Source: Epiperipatus broadwayi (lineage: Eukaryota; Onychophora; Udeonychophora; Euonychophora; Peripatidae). From it: a stretch of 64,000 nt of DNA. The DNA is taken from positions 1,718,001 through 1,782,000 of the forward strand of contig JAQFVV010000021.1 of assembly GCA_028023455.1 (NCBI GenBank). Reading direction: 5' to 3'. The notes under the pieces were generated by a model. That model made no database searches, had not been told where the DNA came from, and saw only the letters and a list, made by a program, of their open reading frames with translations. This document shows, one piece after another, positions 1 through 11,352 of this stretch; the stretch's first letter is position 1, and the number at the start of each line of letters is the position of its first letter. The translations under genes were made by a program, and so were the position numbers.

Positions 1-862
1 TTTTATATGCTAAGTGGTAAAAATTTTCTATCACAATAGTGATATATCTGGCCAGTATATAATATCACACTGCTGCTATTTATGATGCATAGTAATTAAC
101 AGCTTAAATATAATGCAGAAGTGATCAAATAGGCAACCGCTGTGGATTTTAATTTACACAAGCAGTAATAATACATGCAAAGCATAAAGCCTTATATATT
201 AGAAAGCACTTTATTACTGCTGTTATTTTAATTTAACTTTATGCTATAGACTCACAGATTGTGAGAGGTTTTTCTTATTGCTGATCTTTTGATGTTGAAT
301 AAAAGCTTGAAGTATAAAATCTGCCAGTTTAAATTTACATATGACCTTATTGCTGAATCTCATTTTATTGTATGCATAACACTTATTTTTTGTTAATTTA
401 TAAAAATGATGAGGGTACTCCAAAAAACCTAGAATTTTGTTTTTAAAAATTGTGTGTTTATTTTTGGGTGTTACAGATTAAATCACCTTCAAAATATCAT
501 CCATTTAATGCAATGAACCAGTGTAAATGTGTTATCCATTTTTCAAAGAAGTTGCAAACCTCTTGCAAAGTGATGCCTTGTATTGCATCTGCTGTTTTAT
601 CTTCACGATTTCCAAATCCACAAAACATTTTTCTTTTGAAACATTTTTTCATTCAGAGGTATAAAAAGAAGTTGCCCAGAATAAGATTGGATAAATATGG
701 CTGATGGATAAGTTGGGTCATAACTGTTTTTAAATAAAAGTTGTTTCACACTCATAGTTGGTGTGTGGGTGCATTGTTGTTATGAAGCTTGCACTTCTAC
801 TTTATCACAAATTGGAAACTCTCATTTTACCACATCATGCAAACATTTCAGATCTTCAGAAA
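1..862. other. AT-rich DNA, nothing recognised
   Basis: No gene, repeat family or RNA recognised. An 84-codon open frame at 450-704 has no family resemblance and the composition expected of chance in AT-rich DNA. Confidence 0.5.
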
Positions 863-1075
863 AGCAAAACTCTCAATACATTAGCACTACTCAGGGCAAG
901 ACAGAGTAATCAATAAATGCAGGAAGGTTTGTGTATAAAATACCTATCTAGTGCCTACTCTTTGAATATCCTCAGACTAGTTTCTAGCTTGTGGCCTTCA
1001 TCAGTGATGAGCACTGCACTTAGATCTTAGGATCCTAAGACCTAGGTATAGTGCTCTCAGATTCAAAGCTCAGTG
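863..1075 (-). repeat. Family A foldback retroelement copy, partial
   Basis: The copy begins with GCAAAACTCTCAATAC, follows the family consensus through TAATCAAT, ATCTAGTGCCTACTC and CAGACTAGTTTCTAGC, and ends around a small palindrome CTTAGGATCCTAAG. It lacks the second arm and the 3' tail. A hammerhead-like module on the minus strand (about 961-1015) keeps CTGATGA, GAA, ACTAGT and C. In its inner stem I the usual G-T wobble is A-T, a compensatory change. The outer stem I is lost. Confidence 0.75.
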
Positions 1076-1079
1076 TTAA

Positions 1080-2795
1080 ATAAATAAATAAATTATTATA
1101 TAAAAATATTTATAAAAAATGTTTCAGTTTGATTTGAAGTATAATGCATTACAGTTTTTTTTTTAATCACAATTTAGGTTGGTATATTTAACTTGAAATA
1201 AAAGGGTGGAGTTGGGGAAGGGGCATTAATAAAATAACAAATTCCAAAACTGGTGATTGAATTAATTATTTATGTATGTCTCATTCTTTTATTTCAAGTT
1301 AAATTTTCCATCCCAAAATGTGGTTGGAAAAAAAAAAATTTTTTTTTGTTTTTGGTGGATTACTTCTCAAAATTGAATGAAAGCATTTTTGTCACTTGTA
1401 AGTTTTTCTGTAAACCAAGATGGCAGCCCATATTTTTGATAAATATACAGTTTTGGGGCCCCCAAATATTGAATACAAAAAAAATGCCTGCTAGGAAACA
1501 TCATATTTAATATTTACATTTTATTTTTTATTACCATTATTTTTTAAAAAGAAATCATGATGGAAATATTAATTTCAATATTTGCAGTCTATTTTTTTGG
1601 ATTAACTTATTAACAGAAAAAATGAAAATATATATATTAATACAATTTTTACACTTTATTCATGACACCACTGTGCAATCATATTGTGACTGTTATACCC
1701 ACTTTTCAGGAAGGCAGGATCCTGTCCATTTGGAAATAATCCACTGCATCATATAATGTGGACAAGAAGGTACCAAGTTTTTTAACATTATGGTAATTTA
1801 CAAAAAATACTGCTGACAAAAAGAAACATGCTGATATATACAGTGTTTTATATTTTGTTCAGTGTAGTTGTACAATGGAACTCTTTGGAGCTCAGGGTCT
1901 ATGTATTGCAGTTTCAGCTTAATAACTTTCAATGCTCAACCTTTTTATGAGCTCCCGAGCAATACCTTTTTTTTTAGATTTATACATTTATGTTATAACT
2001 CAAATGACCTATCTGAGGCATATCTGCAACAAATAAAAAATGTTCAAATTCAAGTCAATTTCTTGCGAGCCTTTATTAAATCATAAATATAAATCATGGA
2101 GCATTAAATGGTTAAATGCCATTTATAAGTATGATTAGTTACTAGAACATTTAAACTCCAAAATCAAGCAGGTTATGGTCATAAGTTAAAAAGAAAGTTA
2201 AGCTATCCTTTCAGTGTAGATGTTTAAATGTTTCATGCCTCGATCTCAATGACAAATGAAGATTATTTTCATTATATGTAAAGTAACTGTCACGTCTAAT
2301 GGGTTATATATATCCCATAAAATTTTCAAAAAATACTGAAACATTAAATTTATAAAATAATTGGATAATTGTTTTTATTGATGGATTTACTGAAAATATA
2401 AAAAGTATCATTATAAAATATAATTAATAAAATCAATGTAATAATTTTGTATTTTCTTAGTATTTTCATTGGTGGATTCATTAAAATTTGAATAGTTAAG
2501 AAATTGCTATTTTTGTGAGATGGGATACATGTGTTCTAACCGTAATGAAGAACACACCACAATTGTCATGCAGAAAATTAAGAAAAGAACCCTAATAATA
2601 TACTTTTCTTGTAATATTGCTTTGTGATTAGATTTTTTTCATACATAATTTGAATTTTCACTAAATATTTTCAAATATAATCTTGTTTTTCTATGTACCT
2701 ATGGATTTATTATACACCTAGTGGGATACATTTGATACATAGCATTTTCTTCAATATTTGATAGCTAAACAATTTAAAATTTTATAATATAACTT
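1080..2795. other. AT-rich DNA with one short inverted repeat
   Basis: The only structure I can support is a 17-bp inverted repeat (TTAACTTGAAATAAAAG at 1188-1204 and its complement at 1286-1302). It could be the terminal repeats of a very small MITE. The open frames at 1253-1510 and 1868-2086 match nothing I recognise. Confidence 0.4.
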
Positions 2796-2810
2796 TTAAA
2801 TATATATTAA

Positions 2811-3145
2811 AACAGGCAAAACTCACTATATATATTGCCACACACAGCAAGCAAGAGTAATCAATGGATGCCAGAAGGCTTGTGCATAAAATCCCCATCT
2901 AGTGCAACTCATCCAATATCCCCAGACTAGTTTCTGGCTTATGGCCTTCATCAGTGAGGATCCTTGGATCTGAGAGCACTGCACCTAGATCTTAGGATCT
3001 AGATGGGGGTTTTATGCACAACCCTTCTGGCATCCATTGATTACTCTTGCTTGCAGTGAGTGGTAATATGTATAATGAGTTTTGCCTGTTTGAATAACAG
3101 TTATAAGCAAGCATAAGAGATGATGATCATGTGATGTTTATTGGC
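2811..3145. repeat. Family A foldback retroelement, complete, with 15-bp target-site duplication
   Basis: Starts AACAGGCAAAACTCACTATA and ends GATCATGTGATGTTTATTGGC. The first and last parts are inverted copies (…GCATAAAATCCCCATCT… against …AGATGGGGGTTTTATGC…). The element is flanked by identical 15-bp repeats TTAAATATATATTAA at 2796-2810 and 3146-3160. A 15-bp duplication with an asymmetric 3' tail of about 55 bp beyond the palindrome is a retroposon signature. The minus strand carries a hammerhead-like module at 2911-2969. Confidence 0.85.
2911..2969 (-). ncRNA. Hammerhead-like ribozyme module (family A)
   Basis: Read on the minus strand it divides fully into hammerhead parts: ATCCAA / bulge GGA / TCCTCA (stem I, 5' side), CTGATGA, stem II AGGC-CATAA-GCCA, GAA, self-complementary ACTAGT (stem III, starting with A15.1 and ending with U16.1), cleavage base C, then TGGGGA / TA / TTGGAT (stem I, 3' side). 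Stem I gives 6+6 pairs. The weak point is the A·A opposition at 10.1/11.1, normally G-C, so activity may be low. Assigned by eye only. Confidence 0.65.
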
Positions 3146-3297
3146 TTAAATATATATTAACTGAAAATTTATTTATTAAATTATAAAACGCATAAAAACA
3201 AAAAGTGGTCATGAAAGGAGTGAGAAAGATCGTTTTGAGATAATTTTACATAGAATACTAACTACTTTATGATTTAATAACAAGTTTGCATGGTATC

Positions 3298-3450
3298 ATA
3301 CCATTTCCAACCTTCTTATACACTTAACAGTACTATTTTTTTATACCAAAACTTTACTCTTACAGTTTCGACTATAGTTGAAACTATAAGAGTAAAGTTT
3401 TGGTATAATAAATAGTATTGTTAAGTGTATAAGAAGGTTTGAAATGGTAT
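3298..3450. repeat. Short foldback (hairpin) MITE
   Basis: Two arms of about 70 bp, nearly perfectly complementary (ATACCATTTCCAACCTTCTT … AAGAAGGTTTGAAATGGTAT), separated by only about 10 nt around 3370-3379. Neither arm resembles family A or C. No clear target duplication; the flanking GGTATC/GCTATA is ambiguous. Confidence 0.8.
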
Positions 3451-3454
3451 GCTA

Positions 3455-4670
3455 TATAAATATAGAAATCCATACATAAGGAAAGGTCGAAGAAGAATAA
3501 AAAAATTTATAAGGTATGTGATTATATTTTAAAAAGAGTTCATAGTTGTATATAGCATGTATATATCTACAAATACAATGGTTGAAAGTATTAGCAGTTT
3601 GTGTTAGGATATATTGAAATTATGCCTTTCTAAACAAGTGTTTGGGGTAAGGGAAGAAAACTGTAAGTGATAATATGTACAGGAATCAAAACATTTGTTG
3701 AGATTTTTAGTTCAATGCCTTCATAATAAAATTATATTTTAACGTTCGAATATATACGTTTTTAATTATTTCATTTTTTTTAATTGATTATTAATATTTT
3801 TTTTTTTTTTAGGTAAGTGAATGTTGGATTATTTTTAAAACGAAATTATTGGTAATAAATTAAGAAGTGCAGATCCTATAACAGGTGATTTAATTTTTAT
3901 ACCTATTACCATAATCGCAATCCTCTGAAACATTACTCTTTGCATGTCAATTGAGTAATCATTATTTTTGAAAGGAGATAGATTAAAATTTCTAGTAATA
4001 TTAAACATTATCTACCATCTTTTCTATTAAAGATTCCTCCTCCACATATCAATTAGAACACAATTTTATAGCATGTTACTTAAAACAATTTTAGTAATTA
4101 TGTATTGATTGTGGTATCATTTTAGTTTAAAATTATAGATTAAACGTTTGGATATTACATTAAGTGATTATTCAGATAAAAGTTATGGGATAATTTGTAA
4201 ACAAATGTGACTGTGAATTAATACTCTTCGCAACTGTTCTAATCTAGTGCACTTTAAATGTATAGAAAGTATGTTTAGAATAATTTTTAACTAACAATAT
4301 TTTACAATAACATATATTACATTAATTGCATAATTTGTTTTACAAATAATAAAAAAGTTTATAAACCTATTAAATATAGCTTTACTAATTGCACCTCATC
4401 AAAAATAATATCTCATAATAATAGCATCTGAATAAATCGAAATGAAATTAATCACTTTATACTTCTTACTGAAAAAATAACAAATTCTAGTATTTTATAA
4501 TACTACTCTATTAATTCGGTTTTTTTTCCACTTTACTTTTAAGAGTAGCAAAATAATATACATTTTATTGCTGTTATATCCGCAAGAATGTCTGTGCAGT
4601 CATCAAATAAATATACACAATATTTTACTTAGTCTGAATAGCGAATAGTTTGCAATACTCTATCTCCATA
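3455..4670. other. AT-rich DNA, nothing recognised
   Basis: Contains only homopolymer tracts (for example around 3788-3812) and TA-rich stretches. No coding potential or repeat-family match seen on either strand. Confidence 0.45.
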
Positions 4671-4673
4671 GTT

Positions 4674-4910
4674 CTCTGGCAATTAATGCTCTGCTCTGCA
4701 ACTAATGCTCTGGTGCATATGCTCTCCAACGAATGGTTTGCAACGAATGCTCTGAATATACCCTGTATTCTCTGCAATGGATGCTCTCCAAACGAATGGT
4801 CTGCCATAGATGCTCTCCAACGAATGATCTGCACTGACTGCTCTCCAATGAATGGTCTGCAAGCGATGCTCTTCAAACAAATGGTCTGCAACTTGCTGCT
4901 GTGTGACTGC
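4674..4910. repeat. Minisatellite, about 30-bp degenerate unit
   Basis: Seven or so diverged units of the form GATGCTCTCCAACGAATGGT + CTGCA…, clearest from 4789 to 4895 where TGCTCTCCAA(A)CGAATGGTCTGC recurs about every 30 bp. It is noticeably more GC-rich than its surroundings. Overlapping open frames on both strands here are a product of the repeat and the lack of TAA/TAG in the unit. It sits about 400 bp upstream of the Tx1-like LINE, so it could be part of that element's 5' UTR. Confidence 0.8.
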
Positions 4911-5324
4911 TCTCTGATGACTCTCTATTTTACACTGTGTAGTTGTTACACCATCTTTTATTGCTTGCTGATAACTGTAGCAATTATTCCTTGTCCAATC
5001 AGGTAACGTCTTTTATTCAGAAATATTTGCGATCAGCAAATATCTCTTGAAATTATCGTCCGCTATTACGTTACTTAACTTCCTCCGTTATCAGCACGCG
5101 ATCTACAACAACCACTTGAACAAATTCTAGTTTTTCTGGAGTGCACAAACATGTCTGCCATTTTTACAAACACTACAATTGCATTTGTTGTTAATGTTCT
5201 TAATTCAGTTTGACTATTTTAGCGATTTTATTTTGAGTTGTAATTGACAAATATATAAGTGTATTATATACATATATGCGAGTATATACTTATGTTAGTA
5301 TATAAACTGCTTTGTATCAATAAT

Positions 5325-5480
5325 TTCACTTTCTATGGTCAAGTTGCAATCATTGATATCTATCTAAACGTATTAGCCTACAAATAAGGGTAGATTTCCA
5401 TCTTTATTGTTAAAAGGAGGTTGCCTTGACAACAGATTGAGATTGTTGATTGTTATTGATATTGTTTAAGTGTTTTCATG
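5325..5480 (+). repeat. Direct repeat at LINE 5' end (partner 11353-11505)
   Basis: About 155 bp, roughly 80% alike by eye to the block after the LINE 3' end. It contains a 33-bp identical core at 5402-5434 (CTTTATTGTTAAAAGGAGGT, continuing TTGCCTTGACAACA), followed in both by ATTGATATTGTTTAAGT. In this copy it lies in the 5' UTR about 200 bp before ORF1. Confidence 0.8.
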
Positions 5481-5637
5481 TATTTGCACTATTTACCTAT
5501 TCAAGGCTAATGAAAATAGGACTTCTCACAGAGAAACTAGATGCTTAAAAAATATCCAAATTTATATGGAAAAAATCAAAAAATAGAGTCTTTATTAATC
5601 TAGGAGGCAAGGTAAGCCTTATATTACCTATTTATTA

Positions 5638-7155
5638 ATGGTGGATGTCTTTGAAAGGTTTAAGTCCAATAAAAAATCTATCGTTAAAAATAAACATTTA
5701 GAACCAATGCTAATTAATAGCGAGATTGAAAGCAATATTAATACTTACTTAGAAAGAGTTTTAAAACCACCCACTGCTAGAAAACGAACAAAAGTTAACA
5801 ATAATAATATTTTATTACAAAATAATACCTCAAAAAGCAGTTTTATATCAGATTCAATATCCTCTAGCAAAATTAAGACCGATTCTCAACACTTAATGGT
5901 AATGTTAGGCTCCAATAGTGAATTAACTGCTGAAAACTCACTAGAAAAACCATTGGAGAGGCTCCAATATGATATTCCGATGCAAGCCCACCCAACAAGT
6001 ATACATGCCAATTTCCATGAAGAAATGCCAAAAAATAAAGTCTCCAGAGATTCCGTTGCAAAAAATAAAAATGCAATCGATAATGCTTTTACATTACAAA
6101 ATAATGCAAATATAAAAAAAAATATTATGGTTGATTCCACAATTGAAATGCAGATAAAACAGAATGGACTTGAGTCAAATAAAGGGTGTGATAGCAAAAA
6201 CAACATTATTCCAGATAGTAATAATACCACTTATGCAAACATACTCAAATCTAAAGTGATTTACACAGGCCCTGAACATACGAATCATGTTACAAACAAT
6301 CTAGGATTGCTGGATCTTTTGGAAAGAGATTTAAAACAAAACAGTGTTATATATCCCATAGATAATATATTTAACTTTGATACTCTAAATTTTAACGCTC
6401 AGCAATATGAAAGCCTCACTCAACGTTTCAACAGTACCATCCCTACCAATCTTCATAAATCACTGCTGAATTTCTACAGTGATAAAAATTTAGTATTAGC
6501 CATTACAGACTCAAATTGTTCCTTGATAAAATTTTCCATTGAACAGCTTTTTGAATTAATCAAACAGAAAGACTTGGGAAGTGGGATTGACAGAATCCTT
6601 TATCACCCCAATGACCGCTATATAGCACTTGAGTTTAATAATTGGGGTGCCAAAAATCAATTCAGAAGTAGTATTAAGATTATAGTTGATAAATTTGTTT
6701 GTTATATTGATTCTACTAGACCTAACATCTTATCTGGCAGGATCAAGAACTGCATAATGCATTTCAATGAGGAACGACTTCAAGAGGCACTGAATGCATT
6801 TGGGAAAGTCATCAATTTCTCCTATTTTCCAGAAGAAAGAATAGGGCCTCAAGCTTTTTCAAATATAGCCACTTTCCAATTGGCTCTCAAACAAAATGTT
6901 AAACCTACAGACATTCCTACAGTAATCATCTATAAGAACTCTCATATGATTCTCTCCTTTCGAGGAGTCAGGCCACAGTGCTTTTATTGCTTGGAGCATT
7001 CCCATTTAGTAAGAGACTGCCTGTCTAGAGTTTGCTCCAGCTGTGGTTTAAATAAAAACATAAATCACAAGTGTAGAAGAAGCCAAGATTTACACCCATA
7101 TTACTTAGATAATCAAAAATCAATCACATCAAATGACAGCTCAAAGACAGAGTAA
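5638..7155 (+). CDS. LINE ORF1 nucleic-acid-binding protein (505 aa, intact)
   Basis: Uninterrupted 505-codon frame. In LINEs of this type ORF1p binds the element RNA and escorts it with ORF2p. Residues 1-280 are polar and Asn/Ser/Lys-rich with no fold I recognise. Residues about 290-440 have the mixed pattern of an RRM-like domain by comparison with Tx1 ORF1. A zinc knuckle follows: C448, C451, H456, C461 (CX2CX4HX4C), then a second, irregular set C466, C469, H477, C479. The start chosen is the first ATG after stops and follows the 5' UTR. After the stop, a second frame (about 7137-7620) continues as a charged Ser/Asp/Lys-rich tail with in-frame stops, so the original protein was probably longer and lost its C-terminus by a frameshift. 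The product is inferred; the family call is moderately sure. Confidence 0.8.
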   Translation: MVDVFERFKSNKKSIVKNKHLEPMLINSEIESNINTYLERVLKPPTARKRTKVNNNNILLQNNTSKSSFISDSISSSKIKTDSQHLMVMLGSNSELTAENSLEKPLERLQYDIPMQAHPTSIHANFHEEMPKNKVSRDSVAKNKNAIDNAFTLQNNANIKKNIMVDSTIEMQIKQNGLESNKGCDSKNNIIPDSNNTTYANILKSKVIYTGPEHTNHVTNNLGLLDLLERDLKQNSVIYPIDNIFNFDTLNFNAQQYESLTQRFNSTIPTNLHKSLLNFYSDKNLVLAITDSNCSLIKFSIEQLFELIKQKDLGSGIDRILYHPNDRYIALEFNNWGAKNQFRSSIKIIVDKFVCYIDSTRPNILSGRIKNCIMHFNEERLQEALNAFGKVINFSYFPEERIGPQAFSNIATFQLALKQNVKPTDIPTVIIYKNSHMILSFRGVRPQCFYCLEHSHLVRDCLSRVCSSCGLNKNINHKCRRSQDLHPYYLDNQKSITSNDSSKTE

Positions 7156-7159
7156 CAAT

Positions 7160-7715
7160 GTTAATCCCAGAAATATGAACATCTCGGTGACTCCTAGATC
7201 CACTAGAAATAAGAACTGACAGTTAAAAACAAACCCGGATCTCACTGTTGAACCTCATTCTATTAACAGTTCTGAAGATGAAGCTCCAATAGATATAATG
7301 CTAAATAAAATAAGCACCAAGAAAAGAAAGTCTACTATTGTCCACAAATCCAGTTCTGAGGATGAAAACTCTCTAGGAAAATAGAATGGATACACATCCA
7401 CTAATAATAAGTCACATATACCCATCATCAAAAAGAACAACATTGATAACACAATAAAGCCAAATGAAAGGAAGATGAATAACAATGACCATAAACTGGT
7501 AGAACATATCTCTGATGAACTGCATCAGTCTGCTGAAGAAATCTGGCAAGGCAGCACAATGCTTATTTCCCCAAGTGAAGATATTACTGACACATCATCA
7601 AAAAACTCTGCCCCTGTCAGTTAGCATAGTACATACCCATCTACTTGATTTTGTCAAGCTGAACATACATTTCTGTGGTAGAATTTGGAATAATAATTCG
7701 TCTATCTATGTATTA
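7160..7715 (+). pseudogene. Probable frameshifted C-terminal tail of ORF1 and inter-ORF region
   Basis: One frame runs with only a few stops through repeated acidic-serine patches (SSEDE twice, near 7270 and 7352) and Lys-rich stretches, ending with DELHQSAEEIW near 7517-7550. It reads as a decayed extension of ORF1 in another frame and not as chance sequence. No catalytic motif. The alternative is a spacer with compositional bias. Confidence 0.45.
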
Positions 7716-10700
7716 TAAGTTTGTTGGAGTTAATATCAGAGGTATTAATTCCATGGGCAGAGTTTGTGCCATAGAGCAGTGAGTCAAATTAAACTCTTTG
7801 TACATATTCTTCATGGGAGAAATGGAGTTTCACAATGATTCAGATCCCAGAATTAGTCGTCTTAGTACACATGGATATGTTCAGTTCTCAAATAGCCTTA
7901 CAGCTGCTGGGGGAGTGGCAATATTGATAAATAAAAGATTTCCCCCTAACAAATTTAAAATTATGTATTTGGATGCTAATATTGTGGCTATTGCTGTAAC
8001 ATACCAATATCTGTCAATAAACCTAATGTATATATATATACCTCAAATCCAAATCATACCATAATCAATATAATCAACACTATAAACATGATTATGGCTA
8101 GTAATAGCTGGCCTACTCTAATACTTGGGGATTTTAACATATCCTATGATAGATTTAATAGAAACTACATACATCTAATACAAAGATCAGTAATGAGTGG
8201 TGATGGCCACCTTCCTTCCAACTCTTACTCATACAACACCAAAAGTTTAGATCATTGATTGACCTATTCTTTTATACTCCTGATATACATTTTATTCTGT
8301 TCCCCCAGTTAGAACATGTAGTCTTCTCAGACCATCTTGTGCAGATCATACAAATTGAAGCTTTGAATAATGTTGTGCCAACTGCTAACAATACAATCCG
8401 GCTACTAACTAAATCCACGATTACAGAGGTGATACAATCTGATTCCTATATCTACTTTAAAAAGATAGACATCCTTAATAAACCCATTGAAGAAGCATGG
8501 TTTGCTTTTATTGGCATTCTGCAAACCCTGATCAATCATCACACTCAGTACCAAAAAGGTCCCCTTGCTGTTTTCAAGGATTTAGATGATCTCAGTAACA
8601 GGATGAAAGGCTTTTCTGCAGCCTCCCACTCCATTGAAGAAGTCATTTCTTTCAAGCTACAATATAAAAGCAAACAAAAAGTTATAGCTGACTATCTCTC
8701 CATCAAGCGTTCGCAGAATTTTCTTGCACATCAACATTGTTGGACAAGGGGATATCTCTGCTGGGCACTTGGAGCCATCAAAAAAACACCTACACCCACC
8801 ATACTAAAAATTGGCAACAGCTCGTTTGTAGGTGAACCAATGATAAATGAGATATACTTCCATTTCAAACAGAGGCTTCAGAAAACCAATCATCATTATT
8901 ATGACTGGGTCGGAATGAAATCTGCAATCAATCATGGAATAACTGAGGCTGATTTCAAAGATAAACTTCAAACCATGCCAGATAAAACTCACCCCAGATT
9001 ACATGGAATCTTCCTGTTTCTGCTTAATCACCTGAGTAATTTTACCATTCCCATCCTGCTAAAAATGACAGATTATTTGGCACAGGAGAAAAGGTCGATA
9101 CCTCACCTATATCCCATTGCTCTAGTTCCCTTTCTTAAGAAGAATGAGGATACCCAATCCATACTCAACATCCGCCCCATCTCTATGTCCCCACTCATTA
9201 TCAAGATTTTGGAAACAGTTATTAAGGAAAAAATTCAAGACAAGATTTTAAAAGATATTTCACCTCTTCAATATGCCAAGAAGAATTCATCTCCAGTTCT
9301 GGAAATAGGACAGATTAAAATTCTTCTGGACCACAGCAGACAAAGTAGAAAACAAGCTGCTATTGCTGTTCAACTTGACATCAGTGCGGCTTTTGATTCC
9401 GTCAACATAAACACCCTTCTACACTTGCTTGAAGAACATCAAATACCAAACTCCATAATTCAAATCATTCAAAACCTTTTGGACAACAGAGAAATTACTG
9501 TATCCCTAAATGGTAGGTTGTCATCATATTTCAAACCTGGAGCCTCTATCCCCCAGGGCTCACCCCTGAGTGTGCTTATGTTTATTACTTATATCAATCC
9601 ACTATTGAAGGCTATAGAACAACAGCTTCCTGGCATATATATACCTAGACTGGCTAAAACGATCAATGTGATTGCATACATGGATGATATCATTGTTTTT
9701 CTCCCATCATCAAATTTTCTCACTCAGCTTAACTCCATCTTGGAATGGTATTCCAGTAAATTCGGTCTCTTAATAAATCCATTGAAATCTGCAACATGGA
9801 AAATCTGTAATGGAAAAAAAACTGCATCTAAGTTCAAAGCAGAGCCTCAAAAATTTCTAGGATTTGCACTTGCCAAAACACATACCCAAATGTCAAAAGA
9901 CATACATAATGAAATCCTATTATCAATGGAAAACAATCCAAAAATTATCCAAAGTCTCTGTCCCTACCTGGGAAAGTAGCCATATTGAATATGAAAATTA
10001 TGGCCAAAATAAATTATTATGTGCCAATCATCAAACTTACCAAAACATTTATCAGAAAAGTAAACACTCTTGCAGTGAGATTATTCTGGAAAGGCAAAGT
10101 TGCTGCATTTAGCATTAAGCTCATGCAGGAACATAAGAAATACAATGGTTTGTCCCAGCATTCTCTCCAGGCTATTGTAGTACAGAAAACTTTCAACTTT
10201 ATCTCAATAATAATCAAAACCTTTGGATATGAGCAGATTCTGGAGCCAGTAAGTCCTACTGATAGACCACTGCCTAAAGCTAAGAACTTCATAGACTCAT
10301 CAATTGAGCTGATTAAAAAATACATGGTCATCACCCATGACACATTTGACAATCGAATCAAGATATGGGAAGCATACAGACTAATACATCCAGTCAACAT
10401 CGACATATGTCCCAAGTTGGGGACTCCCAATAAAAAACTCATGACTCTCTTCAGCTTCTGGAGCATGGAGCCTAAATACCTGGATTTTGTACTCAAAATC
10501 AACATCAATTCAGTGAGTACCAACTGGTTTCTTGCATATAAGAGAGGCATTGTTAAAATTGATCCTATTTGTCCTCTCTGTCATAGGCATGAAGAAACAT
10601 TTGAACATCTGATTCGCTCATGCCCTGGTCTCTGGATCACAAGAAGTACAATTGCCAAGAACCTCAACGTTGACTATTACTTAATCATATCACTCAAAGA

Positions 10701-10914
10701 CAGCATAAGAACAAGATCAATTGCCACAATCAGATTGTCATTATTCATAAACTATGCAATTGGGACTGTAAGGTGCAGAAAAATATTCAACACCAATGCT
10801 TTCGATGAAGAGGCTTTTACCATTAGGAAACTACAAAAAATGAAGAATCGTGACAAACTGCTAACTCCCAACTCAAGATTTTATGAAACATGGAATCTCA
10901 TTAAGAACATTTAA
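7715..10914 (+). pseudogene. LINE ORF2: APE endonuclease + reverse transcriptase, frameshifted
   Basis: The polyprotein that nicks target DNA and reverse-transcribes the RNA, here in four frame segments. The endonuclease is visible as VGVNIRGINS near 7720, AAGGVAILINK near 7905, LILGDFN near 8118-8138 and SDH near 8328. The reading frame shifts near 8045 (after IYIPQIQ) and again at about 8255, with an in-frame TGA near 7783. The RT is in the 574-codon frame 8255-9979: first catalytic Asp in QLDISAAFDSVN, the PQGSPLS motif, and an intact YMDD at residues 475-478 (9677-9688). Another shift near 9960 moves to the frame 9985-10914, which carries the C-terminal CPLC…H…C motif (about 10569-10623). 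Catalytic residues survive but the frame breaks make it inactive, so the copy is fairly young. Confidence 0.85.
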
Positions 10915-11352
10915 TGAACGGAACAGTCTGCTGAACTGAGTCATTTGTCAGGCAGATTGGGGAAATAAACACTGTTATATGATGGTCTGCTTGGTTTGAA
11001 CAGTAGACAATGGTACCAGATATGACAGTTATTATCACAAATTTATTTTATCCCTATTCTAATTGTATTAATCTATATGTCCTTATGAATTCATTAATGT
11101 ATATAACATATTCATCTTGCTTGATTATCTTTTTTTTTACACATGTATTAGCTTATATTTTATACTTGTTTCCTTTGTACAATATATAACATATTGATTT
11201 TGCATTCAATAAATTATAGAGAATAAATAGTTGGAATGCAGTTTGAAAGTTATAAATTGTAGTTTGAATCTTTTAATTGACTATTTGATAATCTGCATTC
11301 TGAACAGGTTATATTTACCTGTTTAATGAGGTTTATTCAAACTTTTTTGTAA

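Larger units (their letters stand above)
5320..11230 (+). mobile_element. Tx1/L1-like LINE, nearly full length, ORF2 broken
   Basis: A two-ORF non-LTR retrotransposon: 5' UTR from about 5320, ORF1 at 5638-7155, and an ORF2 relic (endonuclease, RT, C-terminal CCHC-like motif) from about 7715 to 10914. A 3' UTR ends around AATAAATTATAGAGAATAAA near 11205-11228, without a long poly(A) tail. Placement in the Tx1/L1 group rests on ORF1 having an RNA-binding-like region followed by zinc knuckles, on an APE-type endonuclease and on the CxxC…H…C element after the RT. The clade call is from memory of family motifs. A direct repeat of the 5' end lies just past the 3' end (see 11353). Confidence 0.8.

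Noticed and set aside
450-704. 84-codon open frame
   Set aside because: Composition and codon pattern as expected by chance; no motif, no repeat match.
4625-5006. Overlapping open frames on both strands
   Set aside because: They arise from the minisatellite unit, which lacks TAA/TAG in several frames; the translations are repeats of each other.
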